From positions 19,475 to 83,474 of the forward strand of contig CAZUYK010000004.1 of NCBI GenBank assembly GCA_964624905.1: 64,000 bases of DNA, in the 5' to 3' direction. The notes beneath the pieces were generated by a model. The model worked only from the letters and a program-made list of their open reading frames with translations, did not search any database and had not been told where the DNA came from. Below are positions 8,600 through 18,800 of the stretch, piece by piece. This DNA is from CAZRVH01 sp964624905. Lineage in GTDB: Bacteria; Patescibacteriota; Gracilibacteria; Peribacterales; Peribacteraceae. Position numbers and translations under genes: made by a program. Each line of letters begins with the position of its first letter. The stretch's first letter is position 1.

Positions 8600-9888
8600 A
8601 TATCCGCGATCTCGAAGGCGGCGCACAGAGCATCTGTATCATTGGCTTCGGCAAGGAAGGCCAGGCGATGCTGAAGGCATTGGAGGAAATCGCATGGGAC
8701 GGAGACATCACGCTAGCGGACAAGAAAAAGGACTTCACGCACCCCGATCACCCGGTCATCACGGGCGATGATTACTTGGAGCAAATCGATGCCGCGAACT
8801 TCGACCTTATCATCAAATCCCCGGGAATTCCGCCGCATCCCCTGTTCGAGAAATGGGGCCATAAGCTGACCACGCCGACGCAGGTCTTCTTCGATTCCAT
8901 CAAGGACACGGGCGCCATGGTGATCGGCATCACAGGATCGAAGGGCAAGAGCACGACATCCAGTTTGATCGCGGCGATCCTGAAGGAAGACGGACGCGAC
9001 GCGCACTTGGTGGGCAACATCGGCGAGCCGAGCATCAGTCACATTGATGACGCGAAGAAAGGGACCATCTTCGTGCTGGAAATGAGCAGCTATCAGCTGA
9101 TGGACCTGACGGTCAGCCCGCACATCGCGGTGGTCACGAGCTTCTTCCCGGAGCACCTGGATTACCACGGATCGATGGAAAACTACTTGGAAGCGAAGAA
9201 GCACATCGCGCGCTTCCAGACGCCCCAGGACACCGTGTTCTTCTGCACCAACCATTCGGGCTGCATCGAGATCGCGAAGGAGGGCGAGGGTCGCAAAGTC
9301 CCCTTCTCCGAGGCAGACTGCCCGGTGACGCGCGAGGAGATCAACCTCATCGGCAAACACAACCTCAGCAACATCGCGGGAGCCTACAAGGTGTGCGAAT
9401 CGCTCGGCGTGCATCCCGATGTCGCGGTGAAAGCCATCAAGGCATTCAAAGGACTGAAACACCGCCTGCAGTTCGTGGGCAATAAAGATGGCATCGACTG
9501 GGTGGATGACGCCATCTCCACCACGCCCGAATCCGCCATCGCCGCATTGCATGCGCTTGCCGGCAAGGTGGACACGATCATCCTGGGAGGCCAGGACCGC
9601 GGCTTAGACTTCACGGAATTGGCGAAGGAAGTCGTCGCAAGCAGCGTCACGAACGCCATCCTGTTCCCGGATACCGGCGCTCGCATTCGAACATCGATCG
9701 AAACGGCGGACTCATCCGACAAAATCACGATGCATGATGCAACCTCGATGGAAGAGGCCGTCGCCATCGCGAAGAAAGTGACGAAACCAGGTTCGACTTG
9801 CCTGCTCTCCACGGCGTCGCCGAGCTACAACATGTTCAAGAACTTCGAGGATAAGGGCGACCAGTTCCAAAAGCAGATCGGCAACTAA
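8596..9888 (+). CDS. murD: UDP-MurNAc-L-alanine-glutamate ligase, probably L-Glu-adding (MurD2)
   Basis: A 430-residue Mur ligase. The N-terminal Rossmann-like domain opens SICIIGFGKEGQAM, the ATP-binding GITGSKGKST lies at 111-120, the central EMSSYQL and the late HRLQFVG are characteristic of MurD, and STASPSYNMFKNFEDKG is the MurD C-terminal signature. MurD normally adds D-Glu. Its ATGA overlap with murL suggests it is the MurD2 form that adds L-Glu, later epimerised. Substrate choice cannot be read from sequence alone. It converges on the gene at 9885 with overlapping stop codons. Confidence 0.88.
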   Translation: MNIRDLEGGAQSICIIGFGKEGQAMLKALEEIAWDGDITLADKKKDFTHPDHPVITGDDYLEQIDAANFDLIIKSPGIPPHPLFEKWGHKLTTPTQVFFDSIKDTGAMVIGITGSKGKSTTSSLIAAILKEDGRDAHLVGNIGEPSISHIDDAKKGTIFVLEMSSYQLMDLTVSPHIAVVTSFFPEHLDYHGSMENYLEAKKHIARFQTPQDTVFFCTNHSGCIEIAKEGEGRKVPFSEADCPVTREEINLIGKHNLSNIAGAYKVCESLGVHPDVAVKAIKAFKGLKHRLQFVGNKDGIDWVDDAISTTPESAIAALHALAGKVDTIILGGQDRGLDFTELAKEVVASSVTNAILFPDTGARIRTSIETADSSDKITMHDATSMEEAVAIAKKVTKPGSTCLLSTASPSYNMFKNFEDKGDQFQKQIGN

Positions 9889-10319
9889 TGGGTTTCAAAT
9901 TGGCGCATATCCACTTGCAGGCGCGTATCGGAAACTATGTTTGATACTGTGGGATCGTTTTGCTTCACCAATTCACGTACTGCATTCGAGAGAAGATCAC
10001 GGAGAGTATCCTCGATAAGCCTCATTTGCTGTTCGCACTCCGGCGACTGCGCTCGCAAATGTCGCGTCATAGTGAGAAGAGACTTCCATTCAGAATTACC
10101 AAGACGGCCTACCTTTTCAAAGCCGATCTGATCCAATTTTTGAACATCAATGGAATACAACGAATAATAGATACCCGAAATTGCCTCAATCAGTTGTTCA
10201 GGTGTTTCAATGCGATGGAGCGCAACCAAATGCTGCGCTGTGAATATTTTCACAGTCACCCCATCAAGCACATCGTTCCATCGTGCGATCTCCGATGCAT
10301 CAATTCTATTAATAGGCAT
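9885..10319 (-). CDS. Hypothetical protein
   Basis: A 144-residue, mostly helical, probably cytosolic protein (MPINRIDASEIARW..., LRDLLSNAVRELV). There is no signal peptide, membrane span or known motif. Codon use looks more AT-rich than in its neighbours. It converges with murD, and their stop codons overlap. Unrecognised. Confidence 0.6.
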   Translation of the reverse strand: MPINRIDASEIARWNDVLDGVTVKIFTAQHLVALHRIETPEQLIEAISGIYYSLYSIDVQKLDQIGFEKVGRLGNSEWKSLLTMTRHLRAQSPECEQQMRLIEDTLRDLLSNAVRELVKQNDPTVSNIVSDTRLQVDMRQFETH

Positions 10320-10354
10320 AGGACCAATGGTAGACCGCCTTCATTCCTTGTCAA

Positions 10355-10867
10355 TTACTTGCTTCCGTCTCCAACTTTGACTTTCGCGGGGCGGATGACT
10401 TTGCCATTCAGCTCGTAGCCTTCTTCCAACACTTCGGTCACCTTTCCCTCTTCCCCCGGTCCGATCGTGAGGATTTCGTGGCGATCGGAATCGGCCATTT
10501 CACCCATCACCTGCATGCGCGCCAAGCCTGCATCGGCCATCTGACGCATGAGGTCTGCTTCGATGGCGGAGACACCCTTCACCCATTCGTTATTTTCGAT
10601 CTCCTTGGGGATATGCAAAAATGCGCGTTGGAAGTTGTCGAGCGTCGGCAAGATACGCAGGATGAGACCTTCGGTGGCAAACTTGCGCAGATCCTGGCTG
10701 TCCTTCTCCATGCGGGCCTTCGCGTTCTGCAGGTCCGCCTGGGCACGCGCGGCAATATCCTTGAACTTGTTTAGCTCTGCCTGCATAACATCGAGATCCT
10801 GCATTGCAGCGGAATCTCCGGTTTTTGCCATATCATCGCCGGGGGTTTGGGTCTGATCGTCTGCCAT
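10355..10867 (-). CDS. grpE: Nucleotide exchange factor GrpE
   Basis: 170 residues. GrpE drives ADP release from the chaperone DnaK. There is an acidic/polar N-terminus, a long helix (LNKFKDIAARAQADLQNAK), the family segment ILPTLDNFQRAF, and a beta-domain ending in GYELNGKVIRPAKVKV, typical of GrpE (normally G-Y-x-L-x-x-R-v-i-R-p-A-x-V-x-V). The ATG at 10867 is 4 bases after the stop of the secreted His-rich gene, so the two are co-transcribed; dnaK and dnaJ are not in the window. No CIRCE element is seen upstream of this operon. Confidence 0.92.
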   Translation of the reverse strand: MADDQTQTPGDDMAKTGDSAAMQDLDVMQAELNKFKDIAARAQADLQNAKARMEKDSQDLRKFATEGLILRILPTLDNFQRAFLHIPKEIENNEWVKGVSAIEADLMRQMADAGLARMQVMGEMADSDRHEILTIGPGEEGKVTEVLEEGYELNGKVIRPAKVKVGDGSK

Positions 10868-10871
10868 AGGA

Positions 10872-11570
10872 TTATTCGGGAAGGACGCAGGGAACTTCGG
10901 GATCGGCGATGCAACTCTCCGTCGGAGGCGTGCCCTTCCAGGGGCAAGTTTGGGAGTACCTGCATGCGTCATCGGTGATCGACTTGTACTGCTCGTCCGC
11001 CGCCGTATCGCTGGAGCCATAGCTCAGCAGGATCTTGTCCATGTCCTGGGGTACGTAGTGATGGTTCATGGCGACTTTCGTTCCGTTCACGATCATCGTC
11101 CAGCGGAACTTGCCGTCGTTGCAGAGCTTCTTCGTGCGGGCGAAGTCCTTCACCCAACCCTGGTCCAGCTGCGCAAAGAGGAAATCATCAAGCGTGAAAC
11201 ACGTATCTTCCATATCGAGTCCGAGCGACGCGAAGAATTCGCCGATCGTCAGGCCCGCCTTGTGGCGGTGCAACACGTGGCCGTTGCCGTCGTGGAGGTG
11301 GAGATACTCGCGTCCGGGCAGTGCCTCGACTTCCTCTTCGTGCGCGGATGCCGTGGGAACGAGTATATCCAAGACCGATGCCTGCGCGGGCGGCGCGGAC
11401 ATGTAACGAGCGTCGGAGAAATCCAACTGCGTGCCGTTCACCCACACCGCGAAGTCCGCGTGCGTGTGGTTGGGATCGGGATTCTGGACGTACTGCCTGG
11501 GGGTCATGGCAGCCGCGCCCATGGCGACGGCGGCGATGAGAACCGGCAAAAAGCGCATGGCGTTTTTCAT
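10872..11570 (-). CDS. Secreted His-rich protein of unknown function
   Basis: A 232-residue protein with a signal peptide (MKNAMRFLPVLIAAVAMGAAA). Two similar parts follow: NPDPNHTHADFAVWVNGTQLDFSDARYMS, here split as HTHADFAVWVNG and LDFSDARYMS, and a second with HLHDGNGHVLHRHKAG and a C-terminal domain carrying spaced cysteines. The clustered His residues suggest metal binding. Similar 'HADF..NG..LDFS..YM' proteins occur in CPR genomes, to my recollection uncharacterised. The ATG follows TATGAT by exactly 6 bases. Its operon partner is grpE. Confidence 0.72.
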   Translation of the reverse strand: MKNAMRFLPVLIAAVAMGAAAMTPRQYVQNPDPNHTHADFAVWVNGTQLDFSDARYMSAPPAQASVLDILVPTASAHEEEVEALPGREYLHLHDGNGHVLHRHKAGLTIGEFFASLGLDMEDTCFTLDDFLFAQLDQGWVKDFARTKKLCNDGKFRWTMIVNGTKVAMNHHYVPQDMDKILLSYGSSDTAADEQYKSITDDACRYSQTCPWKGTPPTESCIADPEVPCVLPE

Positions 11571-11660
11571 GCCCAGATCATATCACAAGGAACGCCCTGC
11601 CAAGCAAAAAACACGGAAAGAATGTGACAGAAGCGAGCATCATCGGTAATGTTCACGGTC

Positions 11661-12011
11661 ATGAACAATCATAAATACGCCCACGGCCTGCTCACGACCG
11701 CGCTCGTCCTTGTCTTTCTCTACTTCGGCATCGACAAATTCCTGCATCCCACCATATGGCTCGGCTTCATGCCGCTGTGGATGGATAACCTTCTGGGGAT
11801 CGGGGTACACACCTGGCTCGGCATCATCGGCGCGATGGAAATCCTGTTCGGCCTATTCCTCCTGTTCCCCATCAAGAAAGTACGGCAAATCGGCTGCATC
11901 CTGATCGCCCTGCACCTGGTCGGCATCGTGACGATCGTGGGATGGAACGATATCGGCGTACGCGATACGGGACTGCTTTTGGCGGCTTTGGCGTTGCTGT
12001 TTTTGGAGTAG
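11661..12011 (+). CDS. DoxX-like integral membrane protein
   Basis: 116 residues with four hydrophobic segments. GLLTTALVLVFLYFGIDKFLHP is the first helix and its loop (typical of DoxX/DoxD small membrane proteins: G..F...G..KF..P), followed by WLGIIGAMEILFGLFLLFP, IGCILIALHLVGIVTIV and a C-terminal helix. The role is unknown; some family members act in redox or sulfur metabolism. The start at 11661 is preferred, with an in-frame ATG at 11649 as the alternative. Confidence 0.7.
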   Translation: MNNHKYAHGLLTTALVLVFLYFGIDKFLHPTIWLGFMPLWMDNLLGIGVHTWLGIIGAMEILFGLFLLFPIKKVRQIGCILIALHLVGIVTIVGWNDIGVRDTGLLLAALALLFLE

Positions 12012-12014
12012 AAA

Positions 12015-12090
12015 TGGTGTCACGGGCCGGGATTGAACCGGCGACCCCGGGCTTATGAGTCCCGTGCTCTACCAACTGAGCTACCGTGAC
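12015..12090 (-). tRNA. tRNA-Met (CAT)
   Basis: A 76-base tRNA with acceptor GTCACGG/CCGTGAC (paired 1-72, so not the initiator type), anticodon loop CTCATAA and encoded CCA. An Ile2 tRNA read through lysidine would look similar and cannot be excluded. Confidence 0.92.
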
Positions 12091-12198
12091 ATGTTGGTAC
12101 GTGGTATTTAAATGATTTAAGGATCCGAGCGTAATTGTTTTCTGACGCCTCGCGCAAGCGCTCGGCAGTCAACTGAGCTACCGTGACATGTTGGTACG
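12073..12198 (-). repeat. Duplicated tRNA-Met 5' end
   Basis: A 29-base identical direct repeat: 12073-12101 covers the first 18 bases of tRNA-Met plus 11 bases upstream, and 12170-12198 repeats it 97 bases away. The second copy has no tRNA body. The stretch 12091-12300 otherwise holds nothing recognisable except a GC-rich patch GCGCAAGCGC. Confidence 0.85.
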
Positions 12199-12300
12199 CG
12201 GAAGAGTAATCAACCTTCGTTGCCAGTACAAGGCCAAAAGGGGTAAGACTGGCGTAAAACGCTTTTATTGGTGCGGTTTGCCTGTATATTGTGCGACCCC

Positions 12301-12834
12301 ATGCGTTATCCCAAGCCAGAATCGGCTATCGAAACACTCAAGGACCTCGTCGCCCTCTACGACGAGCCTGCGGATAAACGCGATCCGGAAACCGGCTTCC
12401 TTATCCTGGCGGATGCCTTCCGCCTGTTACACCCGGAAGGAGGCTCTTCGATGCAGTCCACCTTTGAAACGATCCGGGGAGAGATAGACTCCATCATCGA
12501 AAAGCTGAAACCCATCATGGAAGCGGCGATCGGTCCGGCGATCGGCGGCGAAGTGCAAATAGCGTTACGGGAAATCGATGCGAAGATCGACGCGTGCAAC
12601 AACCGCATACGGCTGACGGAAGAACTGTCCGACCCCTCGCAACTGTACGACGCATTGGTCGCCACTGGCTGGAGAACCAACATGAGCCGCGAGAAATGGG
12701 CAGCCGATGATATGGAGCACATGATGGTCGCTCACGCGGAGAAATGGGTCATCGGCCAACTGGAATACAAGCGACACAAGATCGAATCACTCTTCGAACG
12801 CTTCGTGACGAAAGAAGGACGACTGGGAGCCTGA
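12301..12834 (+). CDS. Hypothetical helical protein
   Basis: A 177-residue, largely alpha-helical cytosolic protein. The middle (FETIRGEIDSIIEKLKPIME, then LREIDAKIDACNNRI) could form a short coiled coil. There is no recognised domain. TATATT lies 10 bases before the ATG at 12301; an in-frame TTG at 12289 and GTG at 12268 are possible earlier starts. It follows the tRNA-Met remnant region. Confidence 0.6.
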   Translation: MRYPKPESAIETLKDLVALYDEPADKRDPETGFLILADAFRLLHPEGGSSMQSTFETIRGEIDSIIEKLKPIMEAAIGPAIGGEVQIALREIDAKIDACNNRIRLTEELSDPSQLYDALVATGWRTNMSREKWAADDMEHMMVAHAEKWVIGQLEYKRHKIESLFERFVTKEGRLGA

Positions 12835-12893
12835 GATTATTCGATCGGAAACCTGCAACCTGCCGAGTAATGCGGCGATTTCCGCCGCTCAAA

Positions 12894-15800
12894 TCATTTC
12901 TTTTTGTTCTTTACGTTCAGGATCTTCACGATCATGGTGGCGATTTCGCGGCGGGTCAGCGCGCGCTTCTCGGTGACCGAGGTCACGCCGAGTTCCACCG
13001 CCTTCTTCAAGGCATCGTTCGGCTTGGTACCGTATTTGATTCCGGCTGCATCGAGAAGGGTCTGGACGATCATCTTCTTCGAAGCGACGCCGTCTATATC
13101 CAACGAACGGTTGAAGGCACCCCAGTTCTTTTCTTCCGCAGTACGCACGTACTCCTCGGCCCACGTATTGAGAGCCGACACGTTCTTCAGGTCTCCCTTC
13201 TGCGCAGGTTCCACGTTGGCGATCTTAACCGCGATCTTGGCAATCTGCGCGTAGGTCAGGACATCGTTCGCCCCGAAGACCCCGATGGACGAACCAAACT
13301 TATTCTTATATCCGGACATGATTCCCTGGCTGATGACCGTTTCGATGTCAGTCACGCCTTCGTGCGAACTCTTCACGTCGCGCAGGACGATGGCCTTTCC
13401 TTCGGGTGTCTGAATGCGAACCGGCTGATTGGCGAACGCGCGGGAAGAAGAGCGCTGTTCTTCCGCTGCCGGACGCGTAACAGGAAGATCGGTTACTTCG
13501 TTGGACAGCACATTCACCCTGCGGCCGTCTTCGGTGGCAGTATTGCCGCCGCCTCCGCGACCGCCGCCGCCGCTCTGCGGCTCATCGGCGTCATCCTCGG
13601 AGTCTTCACTAGAGGAAGAAGAAATGCTGGAGCTGGACGATGAGGTAGCCGTACAGACATTCGGAGTGGCGGTGTTGCAACTGTAGCCGGTCTCGACCGT
13701 GCAGGATGCGGAACATCCGTCCCCTGCCGTGAGGTTTCCATCATCGCAAGCCTCGTCACCGGCCCTGTGGTTGTCGCCGCACGTGGTGGTGCATACGTTC
13801 GGGGAATCATTGTCGCAGGAATATCCTGTTTCAATGGCGCAGGACGCGGAGCATCCGTCCCCGGCATCATCATTACCGTCATCGCAAGCTTCTGCGCCCA
13901 ATTCGACTCCGTCGCCGCAGATAGCCGCGCACGCGTTTGGAGCGGAATCGTCGCAGGAGAATCCGGATTCCACAACGCACGATGCGCTGCATCCGTCACC
14001 GGAAGAGGTGTCACCGTCATCGCACTGCTCATCGCCAGCTTCGATACCGTCTCCGCAGGTCGTTTCGCACGAGCTTGGTTGGGAAGTACAGCTGTAACCG
14101 CTCTCAACGGCGCAGGATGAGGAGCATCCGTCACCCGACGACGTATCGCCGTCATCGCAGGATTCGCTGCCAGCAATGACTCCATCCCCGCAGGTCGTAC
14201 CGCAGGGAGATCCGGGAGTATCGCATGCGAATCCTTCATCAAGCGCGGAACACGTCGAGTTGCATCCGTCTCCGTCTGTCGTGTTTCCGTCGTCGCATGT
14301 TTCCGAAGCCTGCCGGACACCATCTCCGCAAACCTCGTTGCGACAGAGAGAGCTGCATCCGTCGTCGTTATCCGCATTGTTGTCATCGCATTCCTCATCG
14401 ACGTTGTTTACGGCACCGTCTCCGCAGTATTCAAGGGCGCAGGTATTGGAACAGCCGTCACCATTGCTTGCATTGCCGTCGTCACATGATTCCACTCCGT
14501 CTTGCACGTTTCCATCGCCGCAGGATGCCACGACGCAGCTGGTGAGACAGGCGTCCGTATCGATCAGGTTGCCGTCGTCGCAGGCTTCATCGGTATCGTT
14601 GACGATGCTATCGCCGCAATACTCGACGACGCAGAGGCTGTCGCAACCGTCGCCACTATCAATATTTCCGTCGTCGCACTGTTCGCCAGCCGTCTGGACG
14701 CTGTTTCCGCAGACTTCCGCGCAAGGCGTACCCAAGGCACCGCATTCCCATCCATCGTCGACCATGCAGGAACTGCTGCATCCGTCGCCATCAGCGGCAT
14801 TACCATCGTCGCAGTTCTCCGCTCCGGCAAGCAGGCTGTCTCCGCACACCACGCTGCAGGAATCCGGCAATGCCGGGACTTCTCCACACTGCCAACCGGT
14901 TTCCACGGCACAAATAGAGGAACATCCGTCGCCGTCGGTCACGTTATTGTCATCACACTCCTCACTTGCCTGGTTGCGACTTCCGTCGCCGCACGCTTGT
15001 ACGGCGCAAGAGTTGTTACATGCATCGTCGTCGATGACATTGCCGTCATCGCAGGCTTCGCCGTTATTCACCAAGCCGTCGCCGCATACGGCCGCGATAC
15101 AGGAATTGCTGCAGGCATCGTCATCGGTGGCATTGGCGTCATCGCACTCTTCCACACCCTCCTCCACGTTTCCGTCTCCGCAGGAAGCGGCCACGCAACT
15201 CGTAAGACAGGCATCGGTATCAATCAGATTACCATCATCGCATACTTCTGCATTGTTCGGGATACCGTCACCGCAGTAGTTGGTGACACAAGAATTGTTG
15301 CAGGCATCGTCGTCGGTGCCATTGGCATCATCACACTGTTCGCCATTATTCACGACACCGTCCCCGCAAATATTACTGATGCAGGAGTTGTTGCAGGCGT
15401 CGTCATCGGTTGCGTTGGCATCGTCGCATTCCTCGCCATTGTTGGTGATGCCGTCTCCGCAAAAGTTGGTAATGCAGGAGTTGTTGCAGGCGTCGTCATC
15501 GGTTGCGTTGGCATCGTCGCATTGTTCTGTCCCGTTGTTGTTCGTTGCGCCATCGCCGCAGTATTCCACGACGCAAGAACTGTTGCAGCCGTCACCGTCA
15601 ATTGCATTGCCGTCATCGCAGGCTTCGACTTCGAATTGAACATTTCCGTCCCCGCAGGAGGCATTCACACAACTCGTAAGACATGCGTCCGTATCGGAGA
15701 GGTTTCCGTCGTCGCACTCTTCGCCGTTATTGGCAATGCTGTCTCCGCAGTATTCCACGACACAGGCGTTGTTGCAGCCGTCGCCATCGGCGATATTGCC

Positions 15801-18800
15801 GTCATCGCAGGCTTCGCCGTTATTCACCAACCCGTCGCCGCATACGGCCGCGATACAGGAATTGCTACAGGCATCGTCGTTCACACCGTTGGCATCATCA
15901 CACTCCTCGCCGTTATTGGTGATGCCATCTCCGCAGATATTGGCAATACAAGAGTTGTTGCAGGCATCGTCGTCGGTTGCGTTGGCATCGTCACATTCTT
16001 CCACGCCGCTTTGGACGAACGAATCGCCGCACACTGCATTGGCACACGAATTCGTACAAGCATCCGTATCATCGGCGTTGCCGTCATCACATTCCTCACC
16101 CGTCGCAACGAGGCTGTCGCCGCAAATGGGGTTGAGACACACGCTGGTGCAGGAGTCCCCGTCGGACACATTGCCATCGTCACATTCTTCTCCTGCCGCA
16201 ACGAGGCTGTCGCCGCAAACAGGATTCAGACACGCACTGGTACAAGAGTCGCCGTCGGACATGTTTCCGTCATCACATTCTTCGCCACCGCTTATGTAAC
16301 CATCGCCGCAGGTAGGATTCGAACACACGCTGGTACAGGAGTCTCCGTCGGTAACGTTTCCGTCGTCACATTCTTCAGTTCCCGCCTGGACGTTTCCGTC
16401 TCCGCAGGAAGCGGCCACGCACGAGGAGAGACAGGCATCCGTATCATCGGCGTTTCCGTCGTCGCATTCTTCTCCTGCCGCAATGAGGCTGTCACCGCAG
16501 ATGGGATTGAGACAGGAGCTGGTGCAGGAGTCGCCGTCGGACACATTGCCGTCATCACATTCCTCACCCGTCGCAACGAGGCTGTCGCCGCAAATGGGGT
16601 TGAGACACACGCTGGTGCAGGAGTCCCCGTCGGACACATTGCCATCGTCACATTCTTCTCCTGCCGCAACGAGGCTGTCGCCACAGATGGGATTGAGACA
16701 GGAACTGGTGCAGGAGTCTCCGTCCACAGCGTTTCCGTCATCGCATTCTTCTCCTGCTGCAAGGAGGCTATCGCCGCAAACAGGATTGAGACAGGAACTG
16801 GTGCAGGAATCGCCGTCGGACGCATTGCCATCGTCGCATTCTTCGATTCCCGCCTGGACGTATCCATCTCCGCAAATCGCGATGACACAGGCATTAGTAC
16901 AGGCATCGGTGTCATCGCTGTTTCCGTCGTCGCATGCTTCCACGGCGGTATAGGTGATCCCATCGCCGCAGACGGCGTTGAGACACGAATTGGTGCAGCC
17001 ATTTTCATTAAAAGCATCTCCGTCATCGCATTCCTCCACCCCTGCCTGGACGTAGCCATCCATACAAGCGGCTACTACGCAGGAATTGGTGCAGGCATCG
17101 GTGTTATCACTGTTGCCGTCGTCGCAGCTTTCATACCCCGGTCTAACGATGCCGTCTCCGCAGATTGCATTCGTGCAAGCATTGGTACAACTGTCATCAT
17201 TCGTGGCGTTGCCATCATCGCATTCTTCTCCGGTGCTCACGTAACCGTCTCCGCAGGCGGGATTGGAGCACACGCTGGTGCAGGAGTCGCCGTCGGTGAG
17301 GTTTCCGTCGTCACATTGTTCGCCCGCGCTCACGTAGCCGTCTCCGCAGGCGGGATTCTGGCATACGCTGGTGCAGGAGTCTCCGTCCGTGGCATTGCCG
17401 TCGTCGCATTGTTCGCCTGCCGCAATGAGGCTATCGCCGCAAACAGGATTGAGGCAGGAGCTGGTGCAAGAGTCTCCATCCGTGGCGTTGCCGTCGTCGC
17501 ATTGTTCACCCGTGCTCACATGACCATCTCCGCAGGTGGGATTGGTGCACACGCTGGTGCAGGTGTCTCCATCCGTAGCATTACCGTCATCGCAGGATTC
17601 GCCGGTGCTCACGTAACCGTCTCCGCAGGTGGGATTCGTACAAACACTGGTGCAGGAATCGCCGTCACTAATGTTGCTATCGTCACATTGTTCAACACCG
17701 GCCCAGACATATCCATCTCCGCAGGTTGGGTTAGTGCAGTCATTCCTGCAACTATCGGCATTATCACTGTTTCCATCGTCGCAGGCTTCGTAACCTGCAT
17801 GAACAACTGCATCTCCGCAAAATGCGTTCCTGCAGGTATTTCTGCAACCATCGGTATCATCGCTGTTCCCGTCATCGCACTCCTCTGCCGATGCATTATT
17901 GTTTATACCGTCGCCGCACACTTCCAGGACACAAACATTATTACAACCGTCGCCGTTATTGGTATTTCCGTCGTCGCAGGTTTCACTCGTATTGTTCACG
18001 ACGTTGTCTCCGCAATATTCCGAAACGCAAGAGGCGGAGCAACCGTCGCCCGCAGTGCCATTTCCATCATCGCATCCTTCGCCAAGACTGGCCTGCAGGG
18101 TGCCATCGCCGCAGTATTCCGTAACGCAGGAAGCGGTACAACCATCGCCGCTGCTACCGTTTCCATCGTCACACTGTTCGCCGTTGTTTATGGAATTATC
18201 ACCGCAGTAGTTAACGACGCAGGAGTTGTTGCAGGCATCGTCGTTCGTCGCATTGCCGTCATCGCACGCTTCTCCGCTTTCAACGGAACCGTTTCCGCAG
18301 TATTCATCGATACAAGACGACTCATCGTATGCGGTGCAAGATCCGTTGCAGGCAAGGGTTCCGCTGGAATGGCCGAGACTTGCGCAGCTCTGGCCGTTCA
18401 TATTCGCAGGCTCGCATGTTTCGTTGGACTGGACGGTGTTATCGCCACAGTAACCGGTCGTAGCAGTACAGGAAGAATTGCAGTAATCCCCGTCGGAAAT
18501 ATTTCCGTCGTCGCAAGCTTCGTTTGACTGAACCACGTTGTCCCCGCAGGATCCGTTGTTCAAACAACTGTTGGTACAGTAGTCGCTATCGACTCCGTTT
18601 CCGTCGTCGCATGCTTCGGCTAACTCCGCTACTCCATCGCCGCAGACAGAATAGCTTCCCGTGCAGGAAGTGAATTCACCGGCGGGTCCGTTGCAGCTCA
18701 GGAACGATCCCGCGGTCTGCGTGCACGAACCGGTCGATGCGGTACCCGTACAAGCACCGGATTCAGCATCGTATGAGCAGCCGTTTCCACCGCATGAACC

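Noticed and set aside
12091..12300. Possible truncated tRNA or gene after the tRNA-Met duplicate
   Set aside because: Only the 29-base copy is recognisable; no T arm, anticodon arm or ORF over 60 codons with support is found.
14502..18527. A 1341-codon open frame antisense to the first giant Cys-rich gene
   Set aside because: It arises because the repeated CGDG/CDDGN codons avoid stop complements in that frame. Its translation is a low-complexity Val/Ala/Ile run that mirrors the repeat period, and the opposite strand encodes clear family motifs and a signal peptide.
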